Made by a program: the position numbers and the translations under genes. From the NCBI RefSeq assembly GCF_014649395.1, contig NZ_BMSY01000017.1, forward strand, positions 1-64,000: a stretch of 64,000 nucleotides of DNA. The letters run 5' to 3'. The notes under the pieces were generated by a model. That model did not search any database, had not been told where the DNA came from, and saw nothing but the letters and a program-made list of their open reading frames with translations. Of this stretch, positions 1 through 8,591 are shown one piece after another (positions within the stretch are counted from its first letter, which is position 1; each line of letters opens with the position of its first letter). Source of the DNA: Streptomyces aureoverticillatus (GTDB taxonomy: Bacteria; Actinomycetota; Actinomycetes; Streptomycetales; Streptomycetaceae).

Positions 1-1
1 G

Positions 2-119
<118 letters not shown>

Positions 120-230
120 CACCGACACGGCGCTCGCACCGCCGCAGCACCGAACCGCCGCGGCGCTCCGCCCCGACCCGCCCCCGAAAACCCGGTGCGG
201 TCGCCGCCCCGCCCGCCTACCGTCCAGGGC

Positions 231-572
231 GTGCAGATCTACGAAATCCACATCCACGAATGCGCCGGGACCGACGCGGCGCTCGCCCTCCAGGAACCTC
301 TGGCCCGGCTGCTGTGCCCCGTCGAGGACCACGAGGGCCCGTGCGAGGTGCCGTGGGGGTTCACGCTGCGCGACGAGCGGGGCGAGGACGATCCGGAGCG
401 GGTTCTCGTCCTCGGCGTCTTCGCGAGCGAGGAGAAGGCCGCCGAGGTCCGGGACCGGGTGCGGGCGTTCGTCGGCGCGGCGCACCCGGTGGTCCTTGCC
501 GAGGCCGTCACCGACACCTTCGACGAGCTGGCCGACCAGTACCGCATCGAGCAGGGCCCGGGCCCCGCCTGA
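231..572 (+). CDS. Small protein of unknown function
   Basis: A 113-residue protein if started at the GTG at 231; another GTG at 195 would add 12 residues rich in Pro and Arg. I chose 231 because the protein-like sequence begins there (VQIYEIHIHECAGTD). It is acidic with no membrane segment or signal peptide. Strand-like stretches such as RVLVLGVFASEE followed by helix-like EEKAAEVRDRVRAF suggest a small alpha/beta fold. I do not recognise the family. It converges with the TIGR02452 gene across a strong hairpin (588-621). Codon use is typical of the neighbours, which supports it being real. Confidence 0.65.
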   Translation: MQIYEIHIHECAGTDAALALQEPLARLLCPVEDHEGPCEVPWGFTLRDERGEDDPERVLVLGVFASEEKAAEVRDRVRAFVGAAHPVVLAEAVTDTFDELADQYRIEQGPGPA

Positions 573-587
573 CACGGTGACGAACCG

Positions 588-621
588 CGGGCGGCGGGCG
601 GGCGGGGCGCACCGCCGCCCG
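588..621. terminator. Hairpin between convergent genes
   Basis: Perfect 10-bp arms (CGGGCGGCGG at 588-597, complement at 612-621) with a 14-nt loop. It sits between the stop at 572 and the convergent stop at 634, so it could end transcription from both sides. There is no U-tract, as is usual in this genus. Confidence 0.6.
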
Positions 622-633
622 AAGACCACCGCC

Positions 634-1473
634 TCAGCCCACCCGGGCCCCCTGGGCGTCGAAGGCCCGCTCGAACGCCCCGCGCGTCACCGCGCCCCGC
701 GTCCGGTCGAGCACCCCGAACACCACGTGGTCGAAGTACCCCGCGAACCGCCCGCCGTCCCCGAGCGGCGCCCGGAACGCCTCCGCCACCTGCGCCGGGT
801 CGTTCTGGAAGACGCCGCAGCCCCACGCCCCCAGGACGAGCCGCCGGTAGCCGCAGGCCGCCGCCGTCTCCAGGACGCGCTCGGCGCGGGCGGCCAGCGC
901 GGCCGGGAGCGCGCACGCCCGCTCGGGCGCCGTACGCCGCACCACACCGGCGTTGGGCGCGGGCGCGGTGAGGAACCCCGTCTCGTACGCCGTGTCCAGG
1001 AGCCGGCCGCGGTCGTCGCGGAAGACGGGGACGGCGGGCGCGTGCATGACGCGGTCGCTGTAGAACGGGTCGCGGTGGGCGCGGTGGTGGTCGTAGAAGG
1101 CGCGCTGCTCCAGCAGGCAGGCGTACAGCGCCGAGGAGCGGCACAGCGCCTCCTCCTGCGCCTGCGCGCCGTTCAGGAAGCCGCCGCCGGGGTTGCGCGC
1201 GGAGGCGAAGTTCAGGACCGCGACCGGGCCGCCGCCCACGGTGTGCAGGCGGTGGGCGGCCTCCAGGCTGGACTCCCCGGTGACCTCGACGGCGGTCGGG
1301 ACCGGCTCGCGCGGGGGCACGGCGACGGGCTCCGGCCCGTACGTCCGGGTCCCGGCGCGCGCGGCGGCCACCGCGTCCGCGATCGGCACGCGCCGCCCGT
1401 CCGGCGCCGTGTAGGCGCCGGTGGCGACGATGTCCACCGTCTCCTGCGCGATGCCGCGCAGCCGGGCGCTCAC
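634..1473 (-). CDS. TIGR02452 family protein (microbial PARG-like macrodomain)
   Basis: Predicted poly/mono-ADP-ribose glycohydrolase-like protein of the TIGR02452/DUF2263 family, 279 residues from the GTG at 1473. The start is chosen because SARLRGIAQETVDIV is the usual N-terminus of the family; an ATG at 1662 would add 63 residues of unlikely composition. The hallmark loop NPGGGFLNGAQAQEEALCR is present; it corresponds to the GGG-x7-EE ADP-ribose-binding loop. Further conserved blocks are FYSDRVMHAPAVPVFRDD and LGAWGCGVFQNDP. Homologues are about 270-290 residues, so the gene looks complete. It is transcribed away from egtA and shares a 257-bp intergenic region with it. Substrate is unknown here. 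Confidence 0.85.
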   Translation of the reverse strand: MSARLRGIAQETVDIVATGAYTAPDGRRVPIADAVAAARAGTRTYGPEPVAVPPREPVPTAVEVTGESSLEAAHRLHTVGGGPVAVLNFASARNPGGGFLNGAQAQEEALCRSSALYACLLEQRAFYDHHRAHRDPFYSDRVMHAPAVPVFRDDRGRLLDTAYETGFLTAPAPNAGVVRRTAPERACALPAALAARAERVLETAAACGYRRLVLGAWGCGVFQNDPAQVAEAFRAPLGDGGRFAGYFDHVVFGVLDRTRGAVTRGAFERAFDAQGARVG

Positions 1474-1682
1474 GGCCGCCGCCGCTCGGCGCGCGCCACC
1501 GCGCTCCGCGTGCCGGGTGCGGCTCCGTCCCGCATCCTGGCCTTGTACAGGTCCCTCGTGTCGTCCCCCGTGTCGAACATGAACAGATGGTGAGCCGTGC
1601 CTGTCGGCCGTCGCAACAGCATTTCCCGGCCATGAGGGCACTCTTGTGCGAAATAGCTTCAACGTCTTGGGTGTTACGAGCG

Positions 1683-1721
1683 CTGCCCGGGCAGTTCGCC
1701 CGGGCGGACCGGAACAGGAGG
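1683..1721 (+). promoter_or_regulatory. egtA leader: palindrome and ribosome site
   Basis: CTGCCCGGGCAG (1683-1694) is a perfect 12-bp palindrome shortly before the Shine-Dalgarno AGGAGG (1716-1721), which is 9 nt from the ATG at 1731. The strong ribosome site fixes the egtA start. The palindrome could be an operator or a leader hairpin. No known regulator motif is recognised. Confidence 0.45.
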
Positions 1722-1730
1722 ATCCCCGAC

Positions 1731-3056
1731 ATGCCCGAGGGAGACTGTACGAAACGCCGCGCCCGGGTCGGCGACGCCGTGACCGAGGCGGAGATCGAGG
1801 CCCTGGTGCGCGGCATCTGCTTCAAGACGGGCCCGCCCACCACCACCGGTGTGGAGCTGGAATGGCTCCTGCACGCCCCGGACGCACCCAGCGTCCCCGT
1901 GTCGTCCGCCCGCGTCGAAGCCGCCCGCGCGGCCCTGCGGACCAAGCCCCTGCACTCCGCGGTGACCGTCGAACCCGGCGGCCAGCTCGAGCTCAGCTCG
2001 CTGCCCGCCGCGTCGCTCATGGAGTGCGTGTCGACCGTATCGGCCGATCTGGCCGTCGTACGCGACACGTTGAGACCCCTTGACCTCACCCTCACCGGCC
2101 TCGGCGCCGATCCCTGGCGCGCCCCGGCCCGCATCCTGCACGAGCCGCGCTACGACGCCATGGAGTGCTGGCTGGACCGCGCGGGCGACGCGGGCCGGCG
2201 CATGATGTGCTCCACGGCGTCCGTGCAGATCTGCCTGGACGCCGGGTACGAGGAGCCGGGGCCGCTGGGCTACGCGCGCCGCTGGCGGCTCGCGCACCTG
2301 CTCGGCCCCGTGCTGGTCGCCGCGTTCGCCAACTCCCCGCTGCAGGACGGCCGCCGCACCGGCTGGCGGTCCACGCGGCAGGCCGTGTGGGCGGGCATCG
2401 ACCCCGGCAGGTCGGGCGCGCCCGCGCTGGACGAGGAGCCGCGGGCCGCCTGGACGCGGCACGCCCTGGACGCGCCGGTGATGTGCGTGCGCGCCGACAC
2501 CGCTCCCTGGCTGGTGCCGGACGGGCTGAGCCTGCGGTCCTGGGCCCGCTCCGGCGAGCCGCGCCCGCCCACCCGCGACGACCTCGACTACCACCTCACC
2601 ACGCTGTTCCCGCCGGTCAGACCGCGCGGCCACCTGGAGTTGCGGATGGTCGACGCGCAGCCCGGCGAGGACGGCTGGATCGTGCCGCTGGCGGTGACAT
2701 GCGCGCTGTTCGACGATCCGGGTGCCGCCGAGACCGCCTACCGCACGGTCAAGCCGCTGGCCGAGCGGGCGGGCGCCACGCCGCCGCCGCACAGCCCGCT
2801 GTGGCTGGACGCGGCCCGGCACGGCCTCGCCGACCCGGAGCTGCACGAGGCCGCCACGGCCTGTTTCGCCGCCGCGCTCGACGCGCTGCCGCGGCTCGGC
2901 GCCGACCCGCGCGTGCTGACGGCCGTCGCGGCGCACGCCGAACGCTATGTCGCACGCGGCCGCTGCCCCGCCGACGACCTGCTCGACGGAGCGCACGAAG
3001 ACGGGGCACCGCACGCACACGGGGCACCCCTGCCCGGGAAGGACGCACACCGATGA
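1731..3056 (+). CDS. egtA: Ergothioneine biosynthesis glutamate-cysteine ligase EgtA
   Basis: EgtA makes gamma-glutamylcysteine from glutamate, cysteine and ATP, the sulfur donor for EgtB in ergothioneine synthesis. The 441-residue protein has the GCS2-type core: GVELEWLLHAP near residue 42, a GGQLELSSLP glutamate-binding block near 85, PRYDAMECWLD near 140 and STASVQICLD near 162, then HLELRMVDAQP in the C-terminal third. The ATG at 1731 follows AGGAGG at good distance; a longer reading from 1587 has poor N-terminal composition. It is the first gene of the egtABCD operon and its stop overlaps the egtB start by 4 bp. Order and identity match the cytosolic ergothioneine operon of actinomycetes. 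Confidence 0.95.
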   Translation: MPEGDCTKRRARVGDAVTEAEIEALVRGICFKTGPPTTTGVELEWLLHAPDAPSVPVSSARVEAARAALRTKPLHSAVTVEPGGQLELSSLPAASLMECVSTVSADLAVVRDTLRPLDLTLTGLGADPWRAPARILHEPRYDAMECWLDRAGDAGRRMMCSTASVQICLDAGYEEPGPLGYARRWRLAHLLGPVLVAAFANSPLQDGRRTGWRSTRQAVWAGIDPGRSGAPALDEEPRAAWTRHALDAPVMCVRADTAPWLVPDGLSLRSWARSGEPRPPTRDDLDYHLTTLFPPVRPRGHLELRMVDAQPGEDGWIVPLAVTCALFDDPGAAETAYRTVKPLAERAGATPPPHSPLWLDAARHGLADPELHEAATACFAAALDALPRLGADPRVLTAVAAHAERYVARGRCPADDLLDGAHEDGAPHAHGAPLPGKDAHR

Positions 3057-4417
3057 CCGGTTCCACGACGGGACCCCAGCACGGCTCCCCGACCGACCCC
3101 GAGGCGCTGCGGGCGCGCGCGCAGACCGCGCTGCTGGCCGCGCGGGAGCGCACCGCCCTCCTCACGTCCTGCGTCGAGGACCCCGAACTGACCGCGCAGC
3201 ACTCGCCGTTGATGTCTCCGCTGGTGTGGGACCTCGCGCACATCGGCAACCAGGAGGAGCAGTGGCTGCTGCGCGCGGTCGGCGGGCGCCCGGCACTGCG
3301 CCCCGAGATCGACTCGCTGTACGACGCGTTCGAGCACCCCCGGGCGACCCGGCCCTCGCTGCCGCTGCTCGCTCCCGACGAGGCCCGCCGCTACGCCGCC
3401 GACGTGCGCGGCCGCGCCCTCGACGTCCTGGAGAGCACCCCGTTCCACGGCTCGCTGCTCACCGACGCGGGCTTCGCCTTCGGGATGATCGCGCAGCACG
3501 AACAGCAGCACGACGAGACGATGCTGATCACCCATCAACTGCGGTCGGGCGCCCCGGCGCTCACCGCACCGGACCCCGACCCCGCTCCCCCGTTCACCGG
3601 GCCGTCCGAAGTCCTGGTGTCCGGCGGCCCCTTCATGATGGGAACGTCCACCGAGCCGTGGGCGCTCGACAACGAACGCCCCGCGCACCGGCGCCTGGTG
3701 GAGCCGTTCTTCATCGACACCACGCCGGTCACCAACGCCGCGTACCAGCGCTTCATCGAGGCGGGCGGCTATGACGAGCCGCGCTGGTGGCACGAGCGCG
3801 GCTGGGAGACCGTGCGCCGCAACAAGCTCACGGCGCCGCTGTTCTGGCGGCGCGAGGCGGGCCAGTGGCTGCGGCGCCGCTTCGGCACCCTCGAACCGGT
3901 ACCGGGCGACGAGCCGGTGCTGCACGTGAGCTGGTACGAGGCGGACGCGTACGCCCGCTGGGCCGGGCGGCGGCTGCCGACGGAGGCCGAGTGGGAGAAG
4001 GCCGCGCGCCACCACCCGGACGAGGACCGGTCGACGCGCTACCCGTGGGGCGACGCGGACCCGACGCCGGACCGCGCGAACCTGGGCCAGCGCCACCTGC
4101 GCCCCGCTCCCGCGGGCAGCTATCCGCAGGGCGAATCACCGCTCGGCGTACGGCAGTTGATCGGCGACGTGTGGGAGTGGACGGCGAGCGACTTCCTGCC
4201 GTACCCGGGCTTCGTCGCCTTCCCCTACCGCGAGTACTCGGAGGTCTTCTTCGGGGGCGACTACAAGGTGCTGCGCGGCGGCGCGTTCTCCGTGGACGCC
4301 GTGGCCTGCCGCGGCACGTTCCGCAACTGGGACCACCCGGTACGGCGGCAGATATTCTCCGGCTTCCGCACGGCACGCGACGTCACGGCCGCCGAGACCG
4401 CCCAGGGGCTCGTCTGA
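3053..4417 (+). CDS. egtB: Ergothioneine sulfoxide synthase EgtB
   Basis: Non-haem iron enzyme that couples gamma-glutamylcysteine (from EgtA) to hercynine (from EgtD) with O2, giving the sulfoxide intermediate. The 454-residue protein has an N-terminal DinB-like domain carrying the predicted iron ligands His63 (WDLAHIGNQ) and His149/His153 (AQHEQQHDETM). A C-terminal FGE-sulfatase domain begins near residue 185 (SGGPFMMGTS), with VSWYEADAYARWAG, RLPTEAEWEKAAR and the terminal FSGFRTARD. The length is normal. The ATG at 3053 overlaps the egtA stop (ATGA), and its own stop overlaps the egtC start, so translation of the three is probably coupled. Confidence 0.96.
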   Translation: MTGSTTGPQHGSPTDPEALRARAQTALLAARERTALLTSCVEDPELTAQHSPLMSPLVWDLAHIGNQEEQWLLRAVGGRPALRPEIDSLYDAFEHPRATRPSLPLLAPDEARRYAADVRGRALDVLESTPFHGSLLTDAGFAFGMIAQHEQQHDETMLITHQLRSGAPALTAPDPDPAPPFTGPSEVLVSGGPFMMGTSTEPWALDNERPAHRRLVEPFFIDTTPVTNAAYQRFIEAGGYDEPRWWHERGWETVRRNKLTAPLFWRREAGQWLRRRFGTLEPVPGDEPVLHVSWYEADAYARWAGRRLPTEAEWEKAARHHPDEDRSTRYPWGDADPTPDRANLGQRHLRPAPAGSYPQGESPLGVRQLIGDVWEWTASDFLPYPGFVAFPYREYSEVFFGGDYKVLRGGAFSVDAVACRGTFRNWDHPVRRQIFSGFRTARDVTAAETAQGLV

Positions 4418-5172
4418 TGTGCCGTCATCTCGCGTTCCTCGGCGAGCCGCAGGCCCTCGGCGCGCTCCTCGTGGAGCCCGCGCACAGTCTCTTCCGGCAG
4501 TCGTGGGCGCCGCGCAGGCAGCGGTACGGGACGGTCAACGCGGACGGTTTCGGAGTGGGTTGGTACGCGGACGGCGATCCGGTGCCGGCCCGCTACCGCC
4601 GGGCCGGGCCGATCTGGGCCGACCAGTCGTTCGCCGACCTCGCCCGCGTGGTGCGTTCCGGCGCGGTGCTCGCCGCGGTGCGCGACGCGACCCTCGCGGG
4701 CGCGGACGGGGAGGCCGCGGCGGCGCCGTTCGCCGCGGGGCCGTGGCTGTTCAGCCACAACGGCGCGGTGTCCGGCTGGCCGGACTCGCTCGCCTCGGTG
4801 GCGACCTCGCTGGCGCCCGCCGATCTGCTGTCCCTGGAGGCGCGCTGCGACTCGGCCCTGGTGTGGGCGCTGGTCCTGGAGCGCCTGCGGCGCGGCGACG
4901 ACCCGGCCCAGGCGCTCGGGGACGTCACCGTCGAGGTCGCCCGCGCGGCGCCCGCGTCCCGCCTGAACCTGCTGCTCACCGACGGCGAGACGATCGCCGC
5001 GACGGCCTGGGGCGACACCCTCTGGTATCTCGCCGACCCCGGCCGCTCCACCGTCGTGGCCTCCGAGCCGTACGACGACGACCCGCGCTGGCGCGAGGTG
5101 CCCGACCGCACGCTGCTCGCCGCCGGCGCCACCGACATCCTGCTGACCCCGCTCAAGGAGCCCACTGCGTGA
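4417..5172 (+). CDS. egtC: Ergothioneine amidohydrolase EgtC
   Basis: Class-II glutamine-amidotransferase-like hydrolase that removes the gamma-glutamyl group from the EgtB product to leave hercynylcysteine sulfoxide. Cys2 (MCRHLAFLG) would be the N-terminal nucleophile after Met removal. NADGFGVGWYADGDPVPARY near residue 43 and WLFSHNGAVSGWP near 109 are typical Ntn-hydrolase blocks. At 251 residues it has family length. ATGA overlaps join it to egtB upstream and to egtD downstream. The identification rests on both sequence and operon position. Confidence 0.95.
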   Translation: MCRHLAFLGEPQALGALLVEPAHSLFRQSWAPRRQRYGTVNADGFGVGWYADGDPVPARYRRAGPIWADQSFADLARVVRSGAVLAAVRDATLAGADGEAAAAPFAAGPWLFSHNGAVSGWPDSLASVATSLAPADLLSLEARCDSALVWALVLERLRRGDDPAQALGDVTVEVARAAPASRLNLLLTDGETIAATAWGDTLWYLADPGRSTVVASEPYDDDPRWREVPDRTLLAAGATDILLTPLKEPTA

Positions 5173-6131
5173 GCCCGTTCCTGCTGACCCGCACCCTGCC
5201 CGAGGACGCCACCGGCGCCGCGCTGCGCGCCGACGTCCTGCACGGCCTCACCCGCACCCCCAAGTCGCTGCCCCCCAAATGGTTCTACGACGCGCGCGGC
5301 AGCGCCCTGTTCGACGAGATCACCACGCTGCCCGAGTACTACCCGACGCGCGCCGAGCGGGAGATCCTGGTCGCCCGCTCCGCCGAGATCGCCGAGGCGA
5401 CGGGCGCGCGCACGCTCGTCGAGCTGGGCTCGGGCTCCTCGGAGAAGACCCGCCACCTGATCGACGCGCTGCCCTCGCTGCACACGTACGTCCCCGTCGA
5501 CGTCAGCGAGTCCGCGCTCACCGGCGCGGCGAACACCCTGCTCGCCGAGCGGCCCGCGCTGAACGTGCACGCCCTCATCGCCGACTTCACCCGCGGCCTC
5601 GCGCTGCCCGGCACACCGGGGCCGCGCCTGGTCGCCTTCCTCGGCGGCACCATCGGCAATCTGCTGCCCGCCGAGCGCACCGCGTTCCTGACGTCGGTAC
5701 GCGGCCTGCTCTCCCCCGGCGACGCGCTGCTCCTGGGCACGGACCTGGTCAAGGACGAGTCGGTGCTCGTGTCGGCGTACGACGACGCGGCGGGCGTGAC
5801 GGCCGCGTTCAACAAGAACGTCCTGCACGTCGTCAACCGCGAGCTGGGCGCGGACTTCGACCCCGACGCGTTCGCGCACGTCGCGGTCTGGGACCGCGAC
5901 CACGAGTGGATCGAGATGCGGCTGCGCGCCCGCGCCGCCCAGACCGTGAAGGTCCCGGCGCTCGACCTCGCCGTGCACTTCGAGCGGAACGAGGAGCTCC
6001 GTACGGAGATCTCCGCGAAGTTCCGCGAGGAGGGCGTGAAGTCGGAACTGGCGGCGGCGGACCTGTCGTTGACCCACTGGTGGACGGACGAGAGGAGCCG
6101 CTTCGCGCTGTCGCTGAGCACACCGGCCTGA
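5169..6131 (+). CDS. egtD: Histidine N-alpha-methyltransferase EgtD
   Basis: SAM-dependent enzyme that trimethylates L-histidine to hercynine, the committed step of ergothioneine synthesis. The 320-residue protein shows the family blocks FYDARGSALFDEITTLPEYY (histidine-binding region), the SAM loop VELGSGSSEKTR near residue 88, and AFLGGTIGNLLPAER near 157. The start is GTG at 5169 inside the egtC stop (GTGA overlap). It is the last gene of the operon. No egtE (C-S lyase) follows, because the next gene is convergent 6 bp away. In Streptomyces egtE is commonly elsewhere, so the pathway need not be broken. Confidence 0.96.
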   Translation: MSPFLLTRTLPEDATGAALRADVLHGLTRTPKSLPPKWFYDARGSALFDEITTLPEYYPTRAEREILVARSAEIAEATGARTLVELGSGSSEKTRHLIDALPSLHTYVPVDVSESALTGAANTLLAERPALNVHALIADFTRGLALPGTPGPRLVAFLGGTIGNLLPAERTAFLTSVRGLLSPGDALLLGTDLVKDESVLVSAYDDAAGVTAAFNKNVLHVVNRELGADFDPDAFAHVAVWDRDHEWIEMRLRARAAQTVKVPALDLAVHFERNEELRTEISAKFREEGVKSELAAADLSLTHWWTDERSRFALSLSTPA

Positions 6132-6137
6132 CCGGCC

Positions 6138-7418
6138 TCACGGCCCCGTGGCGTCCAACGCCTTGGTGATCCGGCCGGAGGCCGCCTTGGCCTCGCGGGC
6201 CGGATCACCCCCGGCGAGCACCTTGGACATGTACGCCTTGATGGGATTGTCCGCCTCAACGGCGGCCCACTGGGGCGAGTTGGGCGTCGCCCGCCCGCGC
6301 GCGGCCCCGACCGCCATCGCGGCGACCCCGGCTTCCCCGGACACGGCGGACGCCAACGTCGACTTGTTCGGCACATAGTCCATCGTCCGCGCCAGATCCT
6401 TCTGCCACTTCTCGCCGGCGAGCGCCTTGACGACCTCCACGGCGCCCTTCCGCTCGTCGGTGCCGTCGCGCACGACCAGGTCGGAGCCGCCGGTGAACAC
6501 GGCGCCCGGCTTCCCGGCCGTCCTGCCGGGGATGGGGAAGTACCCGAGCTTGCCCTTCAGCTTCGGGTTCTTCTCCTCGATGGCGCGCGCGGTGCCGGGC
6601 ACGGCGATGATCTGCGCGACGTCGCCCTCGGCGAACACCTCGGCCTGCGGCGGGTGTTCCTCGTCCGCGTCGGGCGGGCCGTCGCCGAGCGCCTGGAGCT
6701 GCTGGTAGAAGTCCATGCCGCGCAGCGCGGCGGGGGTGTGCAGGACGCCCTGCCAGGTGCCGGACTTCTCCTTGGCGAGGTCGCCGCCCTCGTCCCAGAT
6801 GAACCCGGCCAGCGTGTACCAGTCCTGCCCCGCCAGATAGATCCCCTGGGTCCCGCCGGAGTCGAGCCTCCGGGTGTCGGCGAGCCACTGCTGCCGCGTC
6901 TTCGGGGGCTGCTCGATCCCGGCCCGGCCGAACAGGTCCTTGTTGTAGATCACGACGCGGTTCGCGGCGTACCAGGGGATGCCGTACTGGCCGCCGTCGT
7001 AGCGTCCCGGCTCGGCGAGGCCCGGCAGCCAGTCCTCCATGCCGAGGTCGCGGGCGGACTCCAGCGTCAGGTCTTCGAGGCCGCCCTGGTCGACGTACTG
7101 GGCCACCTGCGTGTTGCCGACCTCGATGACGTCGGGGCCGTCGTCGTCCTTCAGGGCAGCCTTGACCTTCTCGCCGATGCCGGTCCACTCCTGGACGCCG
7201 ATGTCCAGGTCCAGGTCGCCGTGCCGCTTCTCAAAGTCCTCCTCGAACCGCTTCATGAAGGCGTCCGAGGCGCTGCCCCGCATCAGCCACACCTTCACGG
7301 TGCTGCGGTCGTCCCCGCCTCCGGGCAGATGGCCGCAGCCCGGGAGCAGGGCCGTGGCGGCGAGGGCCAGGGTCAGGGACAGGGCGATGCGGAGGCGTCG
7401 CGGATTCACGTCGGTCAC
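6138..7418 (-). CDS. ABC transporter sugar-binding lipoprotein
   Basis: Family 1 extracellular solute-binding protein of 426 residues, probably the substrate receptor of a carbohydrate ABC importer on the outer face of the membrane. The N-terminus has a basic stretch, a hydrophobic core and the lipobox LLPGC at about residue 27-31. The mature part starts VKVWLMRGSASDAFMKRFEE and contains ALKDDDGPDVIEVGNTQVAQ, GIPWYAANRVVIYNKDLF and GGSDLVVRDG, all typical of the class. I chose the GTG at 7418 because AGGAAG lies just upstream; a GTG at 7409 is also possible. No permease or ATPase genes adjoin, so it is an orphan receptor using membrane components encoded elsewhere. A TTGGTA-TG-TACCAA site lies upstream. 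Confidence 0.9.
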   Translation of the reverse strand: MTDVNPRRLRIALSLTLALAATALLPGCGHLPGGGDDRSTVKVWLMRGSASDAFMKRFEEDFEKRHGDLDLDIGVQEWTGIGEKVKAALKDDDGPDVIEVGNTQVAQYVDQGGLEDLTLESARDLGMEDWLPGLAEPGRYDGGQYGIPWYAANRVVIYNKDLFGRAGIEQPPKTRQQWLADTRRLDSGGTQGIYLAGQDWYTLAGFIWDEGGDLAKEKSGTWQGVLHTPAALRGMDFYQQLQALGDGPPDADEEHPPQAEVFAEGDVAQIIAVPGTARAIEEKNPKLKGKLGYFPIPGRTAGKPGAVFTGGSDLVVRDGTDERKGAVEVVKALAGEKWQKDLARTMDYVPNKSTLASAVSGEAGVAAMAVGAARGRATPNSPQWAAVEADNPIKAYMSKVLAGGDPAREAKAASGRITKALDATGP

Positions 7419-7460
7419 TTTCTTCCTGCGGACAGGACGGGGAGGCCCGACGTGGGGAAG

Positions 7461-7504
7461 AGCTTGAAGCTCGAACGGGTGTGCAGGATTTTGGTATGTA
7501 CCAA
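7461..7504. promoter_or_regulatory. Two small palindromes in the divergent promoter region
   Basis: AGCTT-G-AAGCT (7461-7471) and TTGGTA-TG-TACCAA (7491-7504) lie 43-86 bp upstream of the solute-binding-protein start. The second fits the general GT-N-AC operator form of GntR-type or LacI-type sugar regulators. No regulator gene adjoins, so the assignment is inferred. Confidence 0.45.
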
Positions 7505-7599
7505 GACCTCGGTCAAGGGGTGTGAAGGGATTCGTGGCACTTCTGTGAAGACCCCGTGCCCGCATCGCGCCGCCCCCGTCGGGAGCGCGCGGCTCCGCC

Positions 7600-7643
7600 T
7601 TCCGTCTTCCTTCCGTCTTCCTTCTGTCTTCCTTCCGTCCTCC
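7600..7643. repeat. 11-bp tandem repeat, four copies
   Basis: Four consecutive units of TTCCGTCTTCC (7600-7610, 7611-7621, 7622-7632, 7633-7643); copies 1 and 2 are exact, copies 3 and 4 each have one change. The tract is all pyrimidine and G and lies in the 5' region of the dodecin gene, about 75 bp before its start. Confidence 0.85.
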
Positions 7644-7717
7644 GCCGACAGGCCCGCACGGACCCCCGGCACTACCGTGGAGGGCACCGCAACGCCGCGG
7701 AGAGGAGAAGCCCGCCC

Positions 7718-7933
7718 ATGTCCGACCACACCTACCGGGTCACCGAGATCGTCGGCACCTCGCACGAAGGCGTCGACCAGGCCATCCGCAACGGCATCGA
7801 ACGCGCCTCACACACACTGCGCGGCCTCGACTGGTTCGAGGTCACCCAGGTGCGCGGCCACATCGAGGACGGACAGATCCAGCACTACCAGGTCGGCCTG
7901 AAGGTCGGATTCCGCCTGGAGGACGCGCCCTAG
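7718..7933 (+). CDS. Dodecin family protein
   Basis: Small flavin-binding dodecamer protein (71 residues), thought to store or buffer riboflavin/FMN in the cytoplasm. The sequence has the family pattern YRVTEIVGTSHEGVDQAIRN followed by ASHTLRGLDWFEVTQVRGHI and the final strand HYQVGLKVGFRLED. The Trp in LDWFEV is the residue that stacks on the flavin in known dodecins. The ATG at 7718 is preceded by GAGAGGAGAAG at suitable spacing. It stands alone, divergent from the solute-binding lipoprotein. Confidence 0.93.
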   Translation: MSDHTYRVTEIVGTSHEGVDQAIRNGIERASHTLRGLDWFEVTQVRGHIEDGQIQHYQVGLKVGFRLEDAP

Positions 7934-7981
7934 ACGGGAACGCACCCCAGAACCAGAGGCGCACGCCCTACAACCGAGGGC

Positions 7982-8485
7982 TCACGTACGGCCTTCGCGC
8001 TCCTGCGCGTCCCGCAGCTCGGCCGACGGGCTCCCCCACCGCGCCCGCACCACCGTGAACCCGGCCCGCTCGGCGTCGGCGCACACCAACTCGTCGTCGT
8101 CCACGAGCATCCGGATCTCGCGGTCGCGGGCGAGGCGGCGGAGGATCTCCAGCTTGGTGCGGCGCGCGGGCCGCCGGTCGTGGTCGCGCCGCATCCAGAT
8201 CCGCCCCTCGGGCAGCCCGTGCGCGGCCAGCCACGCCTCGGTGTCGGCGCGGCAGCGCTCGGGCCGCCCGGTGAGGTAGACGACCTCGCACTCCCGGGCG
8301 TTGTCCAGGACGAGCAGCACCCCGCGCGGCAGCGGCGGGTCGTCCGGCGCCGCCCCGAAGAACGCGTCCCAGTCGCGCGGCCTGCGCTCCAGGAACCGCT
8401 GCCGGTGCGCGGTGTCCGCGAGGGTGCCGTCGAGGTCGAACACGGCGAGCGGCCGCCCGGCCGCGGCTCTGTCGTACGTCGTCAC
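7982..8485 (-). CDS. HAD phosphatase, polynucleotide-kinase-phosphatase type
   Basis: HAD-superfamily phosphatase of 167 residues resembling the phosphatase domain of T4-type polynucleotide kinase. Motif I is FDLDGTLADTAHRQRFL (catalytic Asp pair), followed by the diagnostic RDWDAFFGAAPDDPPL. Motif II is VVYLTGRPERC, then RRTKLEILRRLA supplies the conserved Lys, and VDDDELVCADAERAG is motif III. The GTG at 8485 is chosen because the protein-like region starts there; an ATG at 8539 would add 18 residues. No kinase or ligase neighbour is present, so the substrate (nucleic-acid end or small molecule) is open. Confidence 0.85.
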   Translation of the reverse strand: MTTYDRAAAGRPLAVFDLDGTLADTAHRQRFLERRPRDWDAFFGAAPDDPPLPRGVLLVLDNARECEVVYLTGRPERCRADTEAWLAAHGLPEGRIWMRRDHDRRPARRTKLEILRRLARDREIRMLVDDDELVCADAERAGFTVVRARWGSPSAELRDAQEREGRT

Positions 8486-8591
8486 GCCGCCAGCATAAGG
8501 AGCGAACGTACGAACACTTGGTCCGGTTCGGTCCTGCACTCCGATGGGTGATCTGTCGTATCTTCGGCGAGGTCCCGACGTTGCTCAGAAC

